64,000 nucleotides of DNA from contig NZ_BBLT01000006.1 in NCBI RefSeq assembly GCF_000775915.1, forward strand, positions 372,001 through 436,000, read 5' to 3'. Within the stretch, counting starts at the first letter, position 1, and the number at the start of each line of letters is the position of its first letter. The notes under the pieces are model-generated. The model saw nothing but the letters and a program-made list of their open reading frames with translations, was not told the origin of the DNA and ran no database searches. The DNA comes from Sporocytophaga myxococcoides. GTDB lineage: Bacteria; Bacteroidota; Bacteroidia; Cytophagales; Cytophagaceae. The position numbers were made by a program, and so were the translations under genes. Shown piece by piece: positions 34,000 to 43,770 of this stretch.

Positions 34000-36900
34000 T
34001 TACTTAACTACTAATTTTTCAGTAAACACTTTATCTCCCATAATTACTTTCATTAAATAAACCCCAGGCTTTTGATCAGACACATTCCAGGAAATACTAA
34101 GATCTTCTCCCATTTGAACCGCACCTGTAAACAAGTTTGTCAAAAATTTTCCTCTATTATCATATATATCTACCATTGCTTCAACAGATTCAGTAGCAGG
34201 TATGGATATATGAAAAATATCAGATGAAGGATTAGGGTAACAAACTGATCGGATTGCATATTCATTGGAAATTCTAGCTGCGCTGTTGATGACAGAGAAA
34301 TTTACTGTTAATGGTGTACCAACTGTTCCTGAACCGCTGGCTCCTTCATAAGGTGTAGCTGTAAGAGTATGGCTTCCTAATGTAAAATTTCCTGAATTAT
34401 AATTCCCGTTATTATCGCCAAACATAGCATAAGGAACAGTACTTTCTACGCGGTTAAAAGTACCGTCCATTTGAAATCGAACACTACTTATGGTAGCAGG
34501 ATTAGTATTAGCTCTGACATTTAAATTAAGTGTAGGCAGCATTGTCCGATCAATCATAGTTCCATTCGTGATTGTCATAATATCCGTATCATTATCGGCA
34601 TTGATAAGTGTGAGACTAACTACCGCTTGGGTGGCCGATGCGATTACATCCACTATAACATTGTCTGAATAAGTCAGACCCGTATTATCCAAAACTGTGA
34701 GTCTGAACTGATATGTGCCGGGAACAGTAAAACCTGATAAAGATAAATTAAGTGAATTACTATTGCTCATAGTAAAGTTAGTAGCAGGTCCTGAAATGAA
34801 GCTCCATTGCACAGATTGAATTGTGCCATCCCGATCATAAGCGTCACCATCCAATACAACAGAATTATTTGGCAATACAATTTCTTTATCATGACCTGCA
34901 TTTGCATAAGGAGGGAAAGAAATCATAACCTGAAATTTCACAGTTCTTGTAAGACCTTTTACTCCAGTCGCATTGGGGCCAGAATAAGGTGTAGCTGAAA
35001 TAATATGAGTACCTAATGTTAATGGGCCCGGATTAAAATTTCCATTGACATCTCCATATAAGGCATAAGGTGCACTATTTTCTATACTCACCTTTCCATC
35101 ATATTCGAATCGAACGCTTCCTACTGTTCCAGGTATGGTTGAAGCTACAATATTAAAATTACTAGTCGAATAATGTGATAAATAAAATATATGACCTTCC
35201 TGAAAATTATTAAAAACAGATTGATCGGTATCGGCGTTTATCAAACTAAAGGAACCCATGGCTTGTCCTGATACTGTAACGGAAACTTCATCTATATTCA
35301 CGGCCCCTTCACTGCTTGTAACAGTTAATCTGAAGATATACGTCCCTGGAAGGATTAATTCAGAAACAGTAGTACTTAGTGAATTAGGATTTGTAATAAC
35401 AGGGCTGACAAAGCCTCCGGGGCTTGATTGAAGAGACCAGAAAACAGAAGAAATACTTCCTTCCTGTGAAATTGCAGTACCGCTAAGCGTCGTTGCAGAA
35501 ACAGAGTTTAAGGTCTGATCTGGGCCTGCATTCACTAAGGGAGGAAGAGGTAATTTATCCAGAAAAAACTGAACGGTATCAGATGCTATCAATTTGCCGG
35601 AAGCATTGGTGCCAGAATATTGTCTGGCAATTAAAGTATAATGCCCCTTACTGGCATTCCATATATTGTAATTTCCACTATTATCTCCAGCTAAAGCAAA
35701 AGGCACTGTATTTTCTGTTATAAAAGCAGAACCATTAAGAAAAAATCGAACACTCTTAGGATTCTTTACAGGATTAAATCGAATATTAATACCTTCACCG
35801 GGAATCACTACAATAGTATCACCTTTCCTCAGCCATGCTCTGTCTTCATCTGTAACTGCATTTACCACGGTGAAAAATGCTTTGTTAGCAGAAGGGGCAA
35901 GAGGATTATATTTTAATAGTTTTAGTTGTAAATTATCAGGTGTTGTAAAGAACAGCGCCCCATTTACATTGGTGAGATTATCTGAATCGCGGAAAGAAGT
36001 ACCTGGAAATATATTCTTCACGGGTTTTGTGTTTACTGAAGTCAAATCCGATTGCCATAATTGATTTCTATCTTCTGGGGTCTCCGGTCCTCCTCCAGGA
36101 TCATGGTTAATATGATCAGTAAAAAGTAAAGTATTGCCAACTATAGTAAAATTCGAACCTGTAGTAAAGCTAACCCTTTCTGTACCAATAATAGTACCAT
36201 TGCTTCTATATATCGAGCCAGAGACACTTTCAAACAAAGTATTAATAGCAAGTAAATTATTTACTTCACCTATAATATGCGTCTCGTTTTCAGGTCCAAA
36301 ATCCGTCACCAGCTGAGTACCCTGAGCAGTTCCATTCGTTACATAAAACATATATCTGCTGTATGAATTAACTATAAAATATAATTTCCCCTGATAACTT
36401 GTTAAATCGTTCAAATCGTCATAATCTAATTGAAAGGAAGTAACACGTTCTGTACCTGCAGCAGTAGCATTGCTTTTCCAAAGTTCCACATCCTCAGCAC
36501 CAGGATATTGACTATTTGAAACTCTAAACTGAAAATATAACAACCCATCAACATTAGTAAACTGGTTTAAATTATAGGGAGTCTGGAAACCTTTTACCTT
36601 AACTGTTCCGGCAATAGTTCCGTTTGTCTTCCATAACTCTGGCCCTGAGTTACCCATAACCTGGAACATTAATAGCCCGTTCACCACTTCATGGTCATCT
36701 GAAATAAACCAAAAATTTTCGAATGAAGGAAAAGAAGGTACCAACTGAGGGTAGGGAGAAAGATTTATTGTTTTTAAAAGTACTGGATTTCCTGTGCTTA
36801 CTTTATATAAATTAGATGTACCTCCGGATTGTGCACCAAAATAGAATTCATTATTAAGTACACCTAAAGGTTTAATATTATTGTAAGTAGCTATAGCTGC

Positions 36901-37254
36901 TGTACCGCCTGAGGTCCCATTACTTCTCCATAAAGAAACATTGGCACCGTTCTCTGTAGTAAAAAAAAAGGCTTTGTTGATAGCAAAAGGTTTTTGTCTA
37001 TAACGATCTTGCCCGTAAGGGTGTGTTGAATACACAATACCCTTTCCTCCAAGATCTTTTACAAATACTGTTCCCCCTGCTGCTCCATTTGACTTCCATA
37101 AGCTATCATTATGAAAGAAGTATAAATAGTCCAAAGCTTCAAAAAAACCATAACTATTGCCCGGAATGTTTTTCACTACAACCGGTTGCGCAGCTGCAAT
37201 CTGATGCATAACTACAGCTAGCAAACTTATTAATGTTAGTCCAAATTTTTTCAT
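34000..37254 (-). CDS. T9SS type A ELWxxDGT-repeat / PKD protein (1084 aa)
   Basis: The signal peptide spans about 1-22. Residues about 25-460 contain ELWxxDGT-type repeats (SLWKSNGAAGGTVFVKDL, SLWRSNGTSGGT, ELWKTNGTIAGTVKVKGF), a propeller-like family common in Bacteroidota and myxobacteria. Then come three copies of a module around VRFxxDG...VPYAxxGDxNGNYN (about 465-570, 670-780 and 880-990). They alternate with two PKD domains (NAGPDQTLNS at about 578; NAGHDKEIVL at about 785). A type A sorting domain (CYPNPSSDIFHI) closes at about 1005-1084. Secreted or surface protein; no catalytic motif seen. Related to the 487-residue protein at 42138. Confidence 0.85.
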   Translation of the reverse strand: MKKFGLTLISLLAVVMHQIAAAQPVVVKNIPGNSYGFFEALDYLYFFHNDSLWKSNGAAGGTVFVKDLGGKGIVYSTHPYGQDRYRQKPFAINKAFFFTTENGANVSLWRSNGTSGGTAAIATYNNIKPLGVLNNEFYFGAQSGGTSNLYKVSTGNPVLLKTINLSPYPQLVPSFPSFENFWFISDDHEVVNGLLMFQVMGNSGPELWKTNGTIAGTVKVKGFQTPYNLNQFTNVDGLLYFQFRVSNSQYPGAEDVELWKSNATAAGTERVTSFQLDYDDLNDLTSYQGKLYFIVNSYSRYMFYVTNGTAQGTQLVTDFGPENETHIIGEVNNLLAINTLFESVSGSIYRSNGTIIGTERVSFTTGSNFTIVGNTLLFTDHINHDPGGGPETPEDRNQLWQSDLTSVNTKPVKNIFPGTSFRDSDNLTNVNGALFFTTPDNLQLKLLKYNPLAPSANKAFFTVVNAVTDEDRAWLRKGDTIVVIPGEGINIRFNPVKNPKSVRFFLNGSAFITENTVPFALAGDNSGNYNIWNASKGHYTLIARQYSGTNASGKLIASDTVQFFLDKLPLPPLVNAGPDQTLNSVSATTLSGTAISQEGSISSVFWSLQSSPGGFVSPVITNPNSLSTTVSELILPGTYIFRLTVTSSEGAVNIDEVSVTVSGQAMGSFSLINADTDQSVFNNFQEGHIFYLSHYSTSNFNIVASTIPGTVGSVRFEYDGKVSIENSAPYALYGDVNGNFNPGPLTLGTHIISATPYSGPNATGVKGLTRTVKFQVMISFPPYANAGHDKEIVLPNNSVVLDGDAYDRDGTIQSVQWSFISGPATNFTMSNSNSLNLSLSGFTVPGTYQFRLTVLDNTGLTYSDNVIVDVIASATQAVVSLTLINADNDTDIMTITNGTMIDRTMLPTLNLNVRANTNPATISSVRFQMDGTFNRVESTVPYAMFGDNNGNYNSGNFTLGSHTLTATPYEGASGSGTVGTPLTVNFSVINSAARISNEYAIRSVCYPNPSSDIFHISIPATESVEAMVDIYDNRGKFLTNLFTGAVQMGEDLSISWNVSDQKPGVYLMKVIMGDKVFTEKLVVK

Positions 37255-37823
37255 AAGGTTTAATTGGATTTGTTAACTGATTCATTAATAAAAACCTGAA
37301 TTATTCTTATTGAATAACCTTTAATGGTGAAAGAAAATATACTATTTCAAATTCATTTTTATGATGAATAATTGATGCAAAAATGGCCAATTGATATGCA
37401 TCAACAGAAATGTATTAGGAAAATTCATATAGTTATCCACATCCCTAATGCTTCATGAAGTGAAAGGAGGAATAAGCTGAAGTTGTCAAGTGCCAAATGA
37501 TATGTTATACAAACCGTTGATCACTAATTAAGTATTTGCTGGATTTCAAATCTTCTGGCTTATTAAGCCTAATCAGAAGCATAACTATTATATACAACAT
37601 TTGTTATATAAAAATAAATATAATGTTATGAAAAAAGCATTATCTTAATTCTGCTCGAAGACCGGAACACTTTTGTAAAGCGGGCAATTTATGACAGGGA
37701 TTTATTAAAGCAATTAAGAATTATGTTGATAGTGTATTCGCATTTATATTGGTTAAACAGTGATTCAAAGATTCATTCTAGTGCAGTCATTTTAACATTA
37801 TTTTGTCAACCACAATCAACTGT
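37255..37823. other. Gene-free stretch upstream of the ELWxxDGT gene
   Basis: AT-rich, no credible gene and no strong hairpin. It presumably contains the promoter of the gene at 34000-37254, but I see no clear TAnnTTTG box. Confidence 0.4.
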
Positions 37824-37855
37824 TTTGTCATCCTGACCACGTAAAGGATCTGTTA
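37824..37855. repeat. CATCCTGA..AAGGATCTG repeat, copy 1 (degenerate)
   Basis: A variant of a short dispersed repeat (TCATCCTGAG..TCGCGAAGGATCTG) also at 54131-54159 and, inverted, at 57868-57897. A weaker copy is at about 22644-22668. Confidence 0.5.
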
Positions 37856-37873
37856 GTTACAAAAAACAATACC

Positions 37874-37952
37874 ATTTAAACCGCCATTCTGCAATATAGC
37901 TTCATTTTATTCATTTTGAAAGATCAGCTGCTTCAGATGTTCAGATGAAAAA
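37874..37952 (+). repeat. About 80-bp leader-like duplicate, copy 2
   Basis: Aligns with 30571-30650 (TTTAAACCGCCATTCTGC ... GTTCAGATGAAAAA). The ATG opens only fifteen codons before a stop, overlapping the 3' end of the GNAT gene. Confidence 0.5.
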
Positions 37953-37976
37953 GGAAACAATTGAGTGTAGTATTTG

Positions 37977-38426
37977 TCAGACTTTTATTTGATAAATTCT
38001 TGATTCTTCTCCCCAGGAATGATAACCTTGACCGATATATTCAAAACCATATTTTTCATAATATCCGACATGATCCGAACTAAGATATAAATAGTTAAAT
38101 CCAAATTGCTTAGTGTCTTTTTTAGCCTTTTCAATCAAAAGATTTCCATAGTTATTTCCTCTATGCACTTCTTCGATAAATAATGCACATAGCCAGGGAT
38201 ACAAATCCATTCTGCTAATAAAATCATTAGGTATTAATCCAGCACAGCCAATAATTATATCCTCTTTTTCTAACAGATACCATTGAGGTAATGTCTGAGG
38301 AGCATTAATAGCGTTAAAGATACAGTCTTCATATAGTACCGGTAGTACTTTAGGCCAACTACTCTGAAAATATTGAATTGCTTTTTCTTTGTATTCTGGG
38401 TTTTCTCTAACAGAAACTATTCTCAT
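37977..38426 (-). CDS. GNAT-family N-acetyltransferase (149 aa)
   Basis: A 149-residue single-domain protein. The acetyl-CoA pyrophosphate-binding loop appears as EEVHRGNNYGNLLIEKAKK (R-G-x-x-Y-G). It is preceded by the beta strand DLYPWLCALFI and followed by FNYLYLSSDHVGYYEKYGFEYIGQG, the usual GNAT end (Y-x-x-x-G-F). It transfers acetyl from acetyl-CoA to an unknown amine substrate in the cytosol. It is a lone gene, and its 3' end meets the duplicated leader at 37874-37952. Confidence 0.9.
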   Translation of the reverse strand: MRIVSVRENPEYKEKAIQYFQSSWPKVLPVLYEDCIFNAINAPQTLPQWYLLEKEDIIIGCAGLIPNDFISRMDLYPWLCALFIEEVHRGNNYGNLLIEKAKKDTKQFGFNYLYLSSDHVGYYEKYGFEYIGQGYHSWGEESRIYQIKV

Positions 38427-38529
38427 TTATTTTGAAGTCTTGCAAAGCTATAAATATAATTACGTCATTACTTTCGGGTAAGAATCTCCTAGGTCAATGA
38501 CTGCAAGGGATGTAAACTTTCATTTGTGC

Positions 38530-38545
38530 GAAGTCTATTGACTTC
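38530..38545. repeat. Palindrome GAAGTC-TATT-GACTTC (family G, core only)
   Basis: Perfect 6-bp arms around TATT. ATTTGT and ACAAAT further out extend the symmetry loosely. Same core as the long hairpins at 21190-21230 and 63409-63450. Confidence 0.55.
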
Positions 38546-38657
38546 TGCCTACAAATAAAAGTAATGTTATTAATTTTAGGTTTTAATGCAGGTATTCAGA
38601 AATGAAATTGTTATAATAAAACTTTAGCCTTATCTCAAACTACAATATAACTCAAGG

Positions 38658-40265
38658 TTAAACAATTGCTTCAGGATCTTTATCCAACCCGATTCTTTCA
38701 AGAAATTTATTATTAAAAACCCTCATTGATGCCCCTAAAAGAGACTTTCTAATCTTTAGCCATTTATGAATCCTCTCCTCACCATACATCTTTCTCACCA
38801 TCTGAGGTGTCATATTGTAATTTAGCTTTCCCCAGTGTAAAGTAAAGGGCACACCCATTTCATCCAGTTTCTGGCAGGTATTGATAAAAAAGGCCCTGGT
38901 TATTTTAGAATCCATACCGTCTAACTCCATTACACAACTCTTTTCAAATTTTGTAAAACCTAATAATGCCTTTGTACCTTTTACAAATCTAAAACCTATA
39001 GCTCCGCTGAAAGGGTTTTCCTTATTGATTTTGATGACTGCTTCAAGTACTTTGGAAGTATGAGCTGAATCTATACAAAATGCAAAGCTTGCAAGTTTTC
39101 CTCTGTATGCCGTATTTCTGAAAGTCTCCCCTATGGTACCAGTAACCGTGTCTGTAACAGCATAAGCGAGCGGAAACAATTTATTGACAAGAGGAGGAAT
39201 AATATGATCTGCTAAAGGCCCGGCAGAATCAAGTACTTTTTGTATGAGTCCTAAAGTATCGTCACCATAAAAAAAACCATTTTCGTCTCTTGGGATTCTG
39301 GTATAATTTTCCCTGAATGGTAATTTATACATTAGACGAAGGTATACACCTTTCTTATCGTTATCCGGCTCAAAGCTATGAGGATTTACCACAACGTCAA
39401 GATGGTATATCTGAGGCTGATCCGGGCTCTGCGGATATGGTAACTTCGAAGCAATACCTGAGAAATCTCTTTGATTAATAAGCTTTTTAACAGCATCAGC
39501 ATAAGGTACATTTGGAATCTTGTGCTGTTCAAGAAGAAATATTGGTTCGACTTCAAGCAATACTCCATGTATAAATCCAAAGCTTCCGAAACTTACAACT
39601 GCTGCATTAAATGCATCATCGTCCCTTATAAGTTCTGCTCCAAGCCATTGAATAAAATTATCAGAAGCAATAGGATTTGAACTTCTTTCAAGCCACACAT
39701 GTGAGTCTGGCCCTGTAATGATATGAAGTCCGACAATAGTATCGTGTACGGCCCCCAGATTGAAAGCGCCTCCGTGAGTTCCTGTAGACGTAGCCCCGGC
39801 AACGGTTTGACCGTTACTATTTCCTGAAGCTCGGAGCGAACGTTTCTGGTTACTTTCTTTTTCCAGCTTTTCATTCAGATCAAGTATACTGACTCCACAT
39901 TGGGTAAAAAATAAGCTCTCCGGTTTCTTACCCTGATCCAGCCATGCCTCATCAATGAATGATTTTCCCATATTAAAGGTAAGCCTCAGAGACTTAGTAT
40001 CTATTACTCCTCCTTCTGATACGGCCACATCAGAGAACGACCATCCGCTCCCCATGGCTCTAAGCTGAATGTTATGCTCCAAGGCATATTTGATAAGCCA
40101 TTGGAAATTTGCTGTAGTAGCCCTGTATTTGGCAGTGCCATCCGGCGCAGATTCAGGAAGGCGTAGTTTAAAACTTGAATGCTTTTTAAAAGTATGGGTA
40201 AAGTTCTGATGTATATTTTCCCACTTTCCCAGCTCTAGCGGTTCAATTCCTTCTGGTAGTTTCAT
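38658..40265 (-). CDS. FAD-linked oxidoreductase, D-arabinono-1,4-lactone oxidase (ALO) type (535 aa)
   Basis: A 535-residue cytosolic flavoprotein. The PCMH-type FAD-binding half (about 35-235) has YRATTANFQWLIKYA, AMGSGWSFSDVAV and GQTVAGATSTGTHGGA, the FAD pyrophosphate/isoalloxazine motif. The C-terminal half has the ALO signature TLHWGKLNYNM at about 481-491. Such enzymes oxidise sugar lactones or polyols with O2 or another acceptor; the substrate is not predictable. There is no signal peptide. The Bor-like lipoprotein gene is 26 bp upstream, so the two are likely co-transcribed. Confidence 0.85.
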   Translation of the reverse strand: MKLPEGIEPLELGKWENIHQNFTHTFKKHSSFKLRLPESAPDGTAKYRATTANFQWLIKYALEHNIQLRAMGSGWSFSDVAVSEGGVIDTKSLRLTFNMGKSFIDEAWLDQGKKPESLFFTQCGVSILDLNEKLEKESNQKRSLRASGNSNGQTVAGATSTGTHGGAFNLGAVHDTIVGLHIITGPDSHVWLERSSNPIASDNFIQWLGAELIRDDDAFNAAVVSFGSFGFIHGVLLEVEPIFLLEQHKIPNVPYADAVKKLINQRDFSGIASKLPYPQSPDQPQIYHLDVVVNPHSFEPDNDKKGVYLRLMYKLPFRENYTRIPRDENGFFYGDDTLGLIQKVLDSAGPLADHIIPPLVNKLFPLAYAVTDTVTGTIGETFRNTAYRGKLASFAFCIDSAHTSKVLEAVIKINKENPFSGAIGFRFVKGTKALLGFTKFEKSCVMELDGMDSKITRAFFINTCQKLDEMGVPFTLHWGKLNYNMTPQMVRKMYGEERIHKWLKIRKSLLGASMRVFNNKFLERIGLDKDPEAIV

Positions 40266-40291
40266 GTTGGATCAATGTTTTCGTTAAAAAA

Positions 40292-40648
40292 TTATTCTCC
40301 CAATTGCTCGGTTGGTATTGATTTAGGATTACAGGTCCATTCAAACTTAAGAGGCACTGCTATGCCAAGTGTTGCTGCAGATATCAGTATAAAGCCAATA
40401 TTGGTCTTTACTGTTACGCTGGTCATAGAGCCCGATTCACATTTGGGATTGATATCTTTAATCTGAACCAGTCCCCAGGCATAAGTCCAAGCCGTTTTTC
40501 TGTTAGCAGGATTGTTTACCATTGTATCACTGTCATACTTTGATACAATCCTTGTAGTCATGCAGCTTTGTAAAGTCAAAGAGAAAGCCAGCAATGTGAC
40601 CAGTAACAAAGACCTTCTGCTGTGATAAGATAATAAATAATTGCTCAT
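40292..40648 (-). CDS. Bor-like lipoprotein (118 aa)
   Basis: A signal peptide II with lipobox LTLQSC (Cys-29). The mature part has WTYAWGLVQIKDINPKCES..VTVKTNIGFILISAATLGIAVPLKFEWTC. The order (G-x-G/W-G..., internal Cys, G...TLGI..P....C) matches the Bor protein family of phage lambda and its bacterial relatives, which are small outer-membrane lipoproteins. Function is uncertain in this family. It lies 26 bp upstream of the ALO-type oxidoreductase, an unusual pairing. Confidence 0.65.
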   Translation of the reverse strand: MSNYLLSYHSRRSLLLVTLLAFSLTLQSCMTTRIVSKYDSDTMVNNPANRKTAWTYAWGLVQIKDINPKCESGSMTSVTVKTNIGFILISAATLGIAVPLKFEWTCNPKSIPTEQLGE

Positions 40649-40758
40649 AGGTTAATATTGTAATTCTGATAAAAACTCAGGCCTAATATAAAAGACAAAA
40701 TAAAGAAAATCAAAAAGTTAATCTGCACAATCAGATAAGCACGTTTTTTAGAATTTAA

Positions 40759-40881
40759 TTATCTGAGCTCTCGCATTACTGCTCCTAGGTCGATATCTCC
40801 ATCTAAAAAGCCAATCCCTCTTCTCTCCTGCTGTATTTCTACTGTATAAAATGACTGCGTTCCAAACAAAGTCCCATCCAT
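40759..40881 (-). CDS. Micro-ORF after the CDF gene (40 aa)
   Basis: Starts at ATG ten nt after the transporter's stop and encodes 40 residues (MDGTLFGTQSFYTVEIQQER...DIDLGAVMRELR). The tail IDLGAVMREL looks like the end of a structured protein. It may be a real small gene in the transporter operon or a remnant of a longer gene. No family is recognised. Confidence 0.3.
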   Translation of the reverse strand: MDGTLFGTQSFYTVEIQQERRGIGFLDGDIDLGAVMRELR

Positions 40882-40891
40882 AACCTGTTAC

Positions 40892-41686
40892 TCATTTTGC
40901 CAGGTTAAGAATTCTAAATGCCCCTCTCGCAACAATTATAAAAACTGCAGTCCCAATGATTAAATCCGGATATTTTGAATTCAGGAAATAGACCAAAAAA
41001 CCAGCGGCTATTACACTTAAATTGATTACTATATCATTAGAAGTAAAAATCATACTTGCCTGCATATGTGCTTCTTTATCGTTTGATTTTTGAAGTAAAT
41101 AAAGACAAATTACATTCGCTAGCAATGCAAAAACGGATATGATTACCATAGTGGCAAAATCGGGGACTTTTTCATAACCCAAAAATCTTCTCACGACTTC
41201 TGCAAATCCAAATAAAGCTAATACCAATTGAAAATAACCGCTTATTTTGGCTACATTTTTCTTTTTAGATACAGAACTACCGACAGCATATAAACTGAGC
41301 CCATAAACCAAAGAATCAGCAAGCATATCCAAACTGTCAGATACCAGACCCATTGAACGGGATAAAAAACCTGATACGACTTCAATTACAAAAAAAACAA
41401 AATTAATTAATAGTACAGTCCATAATAATTTAGATTGATTCTTTGATACCTCTATAAAAGAAAGGCTTTCAACGCTTTCAGTTTTAATTAGTGATGCGTT
41501 AAAATTCAGGTCATGAATTGATTTTTCAATATCACGAAGGTTTCCAAAATGATACACTGTCAACTTTCTATTGGGTATATCAAAATCCAAAGATTTAATC
41601 TCCTCTATACCATCCAATTTCATTCGAATCATGCTTTCCTCTGAAGGACAGTCCATTTTACTAATAAGAAACTCTGACTTTTCCAT
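40892..41686 (-). CDS. CDF-type cation transporter with N-terminal metal-binding-like domain (264 aa)
   Basis: Residues 1-75 form a ferredoxin-like (HMA-like) domain with KMDCPSEESMIRMKL, where a single Cys replaces the usual CxxC. The membrane part has six segments: SGFLSRSMGLVSDSLDMLADSLVYGLSL (TM1-2 with the DxxxD site), then IFTSNDIVINLSVI (TM5, where CDF proteins carry HxxxD; here SNDxxxN). The chain stops right after TM6 (residue 264), so the usual C-terminal cytoplasmic dimerisation domain is missing. It would export a divalent metal or another ion. The changed TM5 ligands make the substrate uncertain. Confidence 0.75.
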   Translation of the reverse strand: MEKSEFLISKMDCPSEESMIRMKLDGIEEIKSLDFDIPNRKLTVYHFGNLRDIEKSIHDLNFNASLIKTESVESLSFIEVSKNQSKLLWTVLLINFVFFVIEVVSGFLSRSMGLVSDSLDMLADSLVYGLSLYAVGSSVSKKKNVAKISGYFQLVLALFGFAEVVRRFLGYEKVPDFATMVIISVFALLANVICLYLLQKSNDKEAHMQASMIFTSNDIVINLSVIAAGFLVYFLNSKYPDLIIGTAVFIIVARGAFRILNLAK

Positions 41687-42042
41687 TTAGCTACAATAAT
41701 ACCCTAATATAAAGATTAACGAACTTATATCACAGGGTATGCAGTTTTCCCCCCTCGACTGACTTGTTCCTCACCTATTTGGGACAATGCATGATTTTTC
41801 ACGTTTTAAATCGCTTTCTTCTCTTATGGCCTTCCTTAGATTTACATCACATATGACTGGTTAAAATAAAATTAACGAGGATTCACGAAAATAGCGATTG
41901 AATCGCTACTTCAGATTTTAGCTATCAATACGATCTCCGGCCCCGACTGGTGTCTGTTCCCGAAAGAATCTTTGATAAATGATATACTCTTCTGACAAAA
42001 TATTCATCATACTCTTTTTCTGCATATCTTCCATAAAACAAA

Positions 42043-42065
42043 AAGCCCCGCCAAAACGGGGGCTT
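42043..42065 (-). terminator. Terminator of the 487-residue T9SS gene
   Basis: AAGCCCCG (42043-42050) pairs with CGGGGCTT (42058-42065), with an A-rich lead for the minus-strand transcript. It is about 75 nt past the stop. Confidence 0.7.
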
Positions 42066-42137
42066 ATAGTGATATTTATTGAAATGTAATCCCTCATTTT
42101 CACTTTTCCATTTTGAAAATGAAAGTTGATATACAAT

Positions 42138-43601
42138 TTATTTTTTAACAACTTTCATTATTTCTTCCAGACCTTCGACATACACAAAATAAATTCCGCC
42201 TGGCAAATGTGAAAGGTTAACAGATTCGGAGATGTATTTTTCCTGATGTACTATAGTGCCTAATGCATTTGTCAGGGTGATGGATTTTCCATCACAATTT
42301 TTCACCTGCAACTTATCATAAAAAGGATTGGGATAAGCTGCCATTTCAGTATCAGGTTTCTCAATCACCGAGGTAACAACTTCAGTCAGGAATGGAGGAC
42401 TATACTTCCATAATTGGGGAGTTAAATCTTTGCTGAAAAATCCAGCATTTAAATAACCCGTAGCGAAATACAATACTCCATTTACATTAGTAAGATTATA
42501 AGTCCCAACATACCTATCTGTAGGATCTGCAGTAAGTTTATTCACTTGAAACGGAACATTATCATGTATATTCATCTGAAAAAGTCCATAGTCACTTATT
42601 AAATCACTAGGATCATCTTCATCTGTCTTATCAATGTAAAATAACGTAGAGCCAATATTTTCAACACCTCTATACTCTGAATAATAAGATTCAATGAATA
42701 AAAAGTGAAAAGTATTTTCCGGAGTACCATCTGTTTGCCAGAAATACCTTCCGGATTGAGTTTCTATGATCAAAACAGCCTCTCCGTCAACTTCTTTAAA
42801 CTCCACTTTATGCGGATCACGTCCAATAGGTTCAGTCAACTCTATAGTACCTTCAGCGGTTCCATCTGTAATATAGACAGGGTAGTTCAATGCCAAATGA
42901 TTATCCACTATAAATAACATCTTGCCTTTGTAATATTCTATCAGGCTAAACCTATGTCCCGGATTTATTCTTTGTAAAAAAGTAGTATCATCTGCAGATC
43001 CATTGGTCGAATATACTTTAAGAACATCATATCCTGTGGCAGTTTCATAAAAACTAGTTGCAAAGATCAACTTATCATCAAGCACCCCAAGTATCACAAA
43101 TGCAAAATTATTATCCCACATTCCGTCTACATTATCTGCAAAATCATCATCTTTTAGAAATACTTCAGGCGTAGCTTCAGGACTACTGGTACGAAGCAAA
43201 GAATCACCTGATATATAATAAGTGAAGCCATTTAGTACATATTGTGGATCTTCAGATGGAGGAAAGGGAAAATCATCACCATTGGGTTGAAGAACAGTTC
43301 CGGCAGCTGTGCCATCTGATATATAATATTTTGATGAAGGCCCTTGAGTAACTATATAGATATTCTCATTATCTGTTAAGATGGATGTAATGATTTCATT
43401 CAGATCTATTACCATATGAGTATTTGAAGGGTTACCATTAGAATGCCACAATTGATCTTTTATAGCAAAGTAAAGCTCTTCGTCCTCTCCAAATGGTGTA
43501 AAATGACTTGGACGATCAGGCAGGTCAGAAACCAGTTGTGGCTGTGACATCAGTAGGCCACTGAGTAAAAACATAGCGACGAAAAGTAAATTTTCTTTCA
43601 T
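42138..43601 (-). CDS. T9SS type A ELWxxDGT-like protein (487 aa)
   Basis: The signal peptide spans about 1-19 (LLFVAMFLLSGLLMS). The body has ELWxxDGT-family repeats in degenerate form (QLWHSNGNPSNTHMVIDL, YYISDGTAAGTVLQ, YSTNGSADDTTFLQ, YITDGTAEGTIELT). A type A sorting domain (AAYPNPFYDKLQVKN ... MKVVKK) covers about 410-487. It is a shorter relative of the 1084-residue protein at 34000. A probable surface or secreted protein without a visible catalytic domain. Confidence 0.85.
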   Translation of the reverse strand: MKENLLFVAMFLLSGLLMSQPQLVSDLPDRPSHFTPFGEDEELYFAIKDQLWHSNGNPSNTHMVIDLNEIITSILTDNENIYIVTQGPSSKYYISDGTAAGTVLQPNGDDFPFPPSEDPQYVLNGFTYYISGDSLLRTSSPEATPEVFLKDDDFADNVDGMWDNNFAFVILGVLDDKLIFATSFYETATGYDVLKVYSTNGSADDTTFLQRINPGHRFSLIEYYKGKMLFIVDNHLALNYPVYITDGTAEGTIELTEPIGRDPHKVEFKEVDGEAVLIIETQSGRYFWQTDGTPENTFHFLFIESYYSEYRGVENIGSTLFYIDKTDEDDPSDLISDYGLFQMNIHDNVPFQVNKLTADPTDRYVGTYNLTNVNGVLYFATGYLNAGFFSKDLTPQLWKYSPPFLTEVVTSVIEKPDTEMAAYPNPFYDKLQVKNCDGKSITLTNALGTIVHQEKYISESVNLSHLPGGIYFVYVEGLEEIMKVVKK

Positions 43602-43770
43602 GAGTATTGTAAAATTTAAGGCGAGATATAGTCACCAAACCAAACAAAAAATAAAATGTTTAATTAGGTTATTTCTGGTTGGGATGCCTTTATTTTATCG
43701 ATTTCCCCGTTGCACTAAAAACCTACACCATCCTTAATAATTCTTAATTCTTACTGTTTCAAAATAAAAA

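Noticed and set aside
41918-42151. A 77-codon minus-strand gene
   Set aside because: It crosses the terminator of the T9SS gene and overlaps that gene's last codons in another frame.
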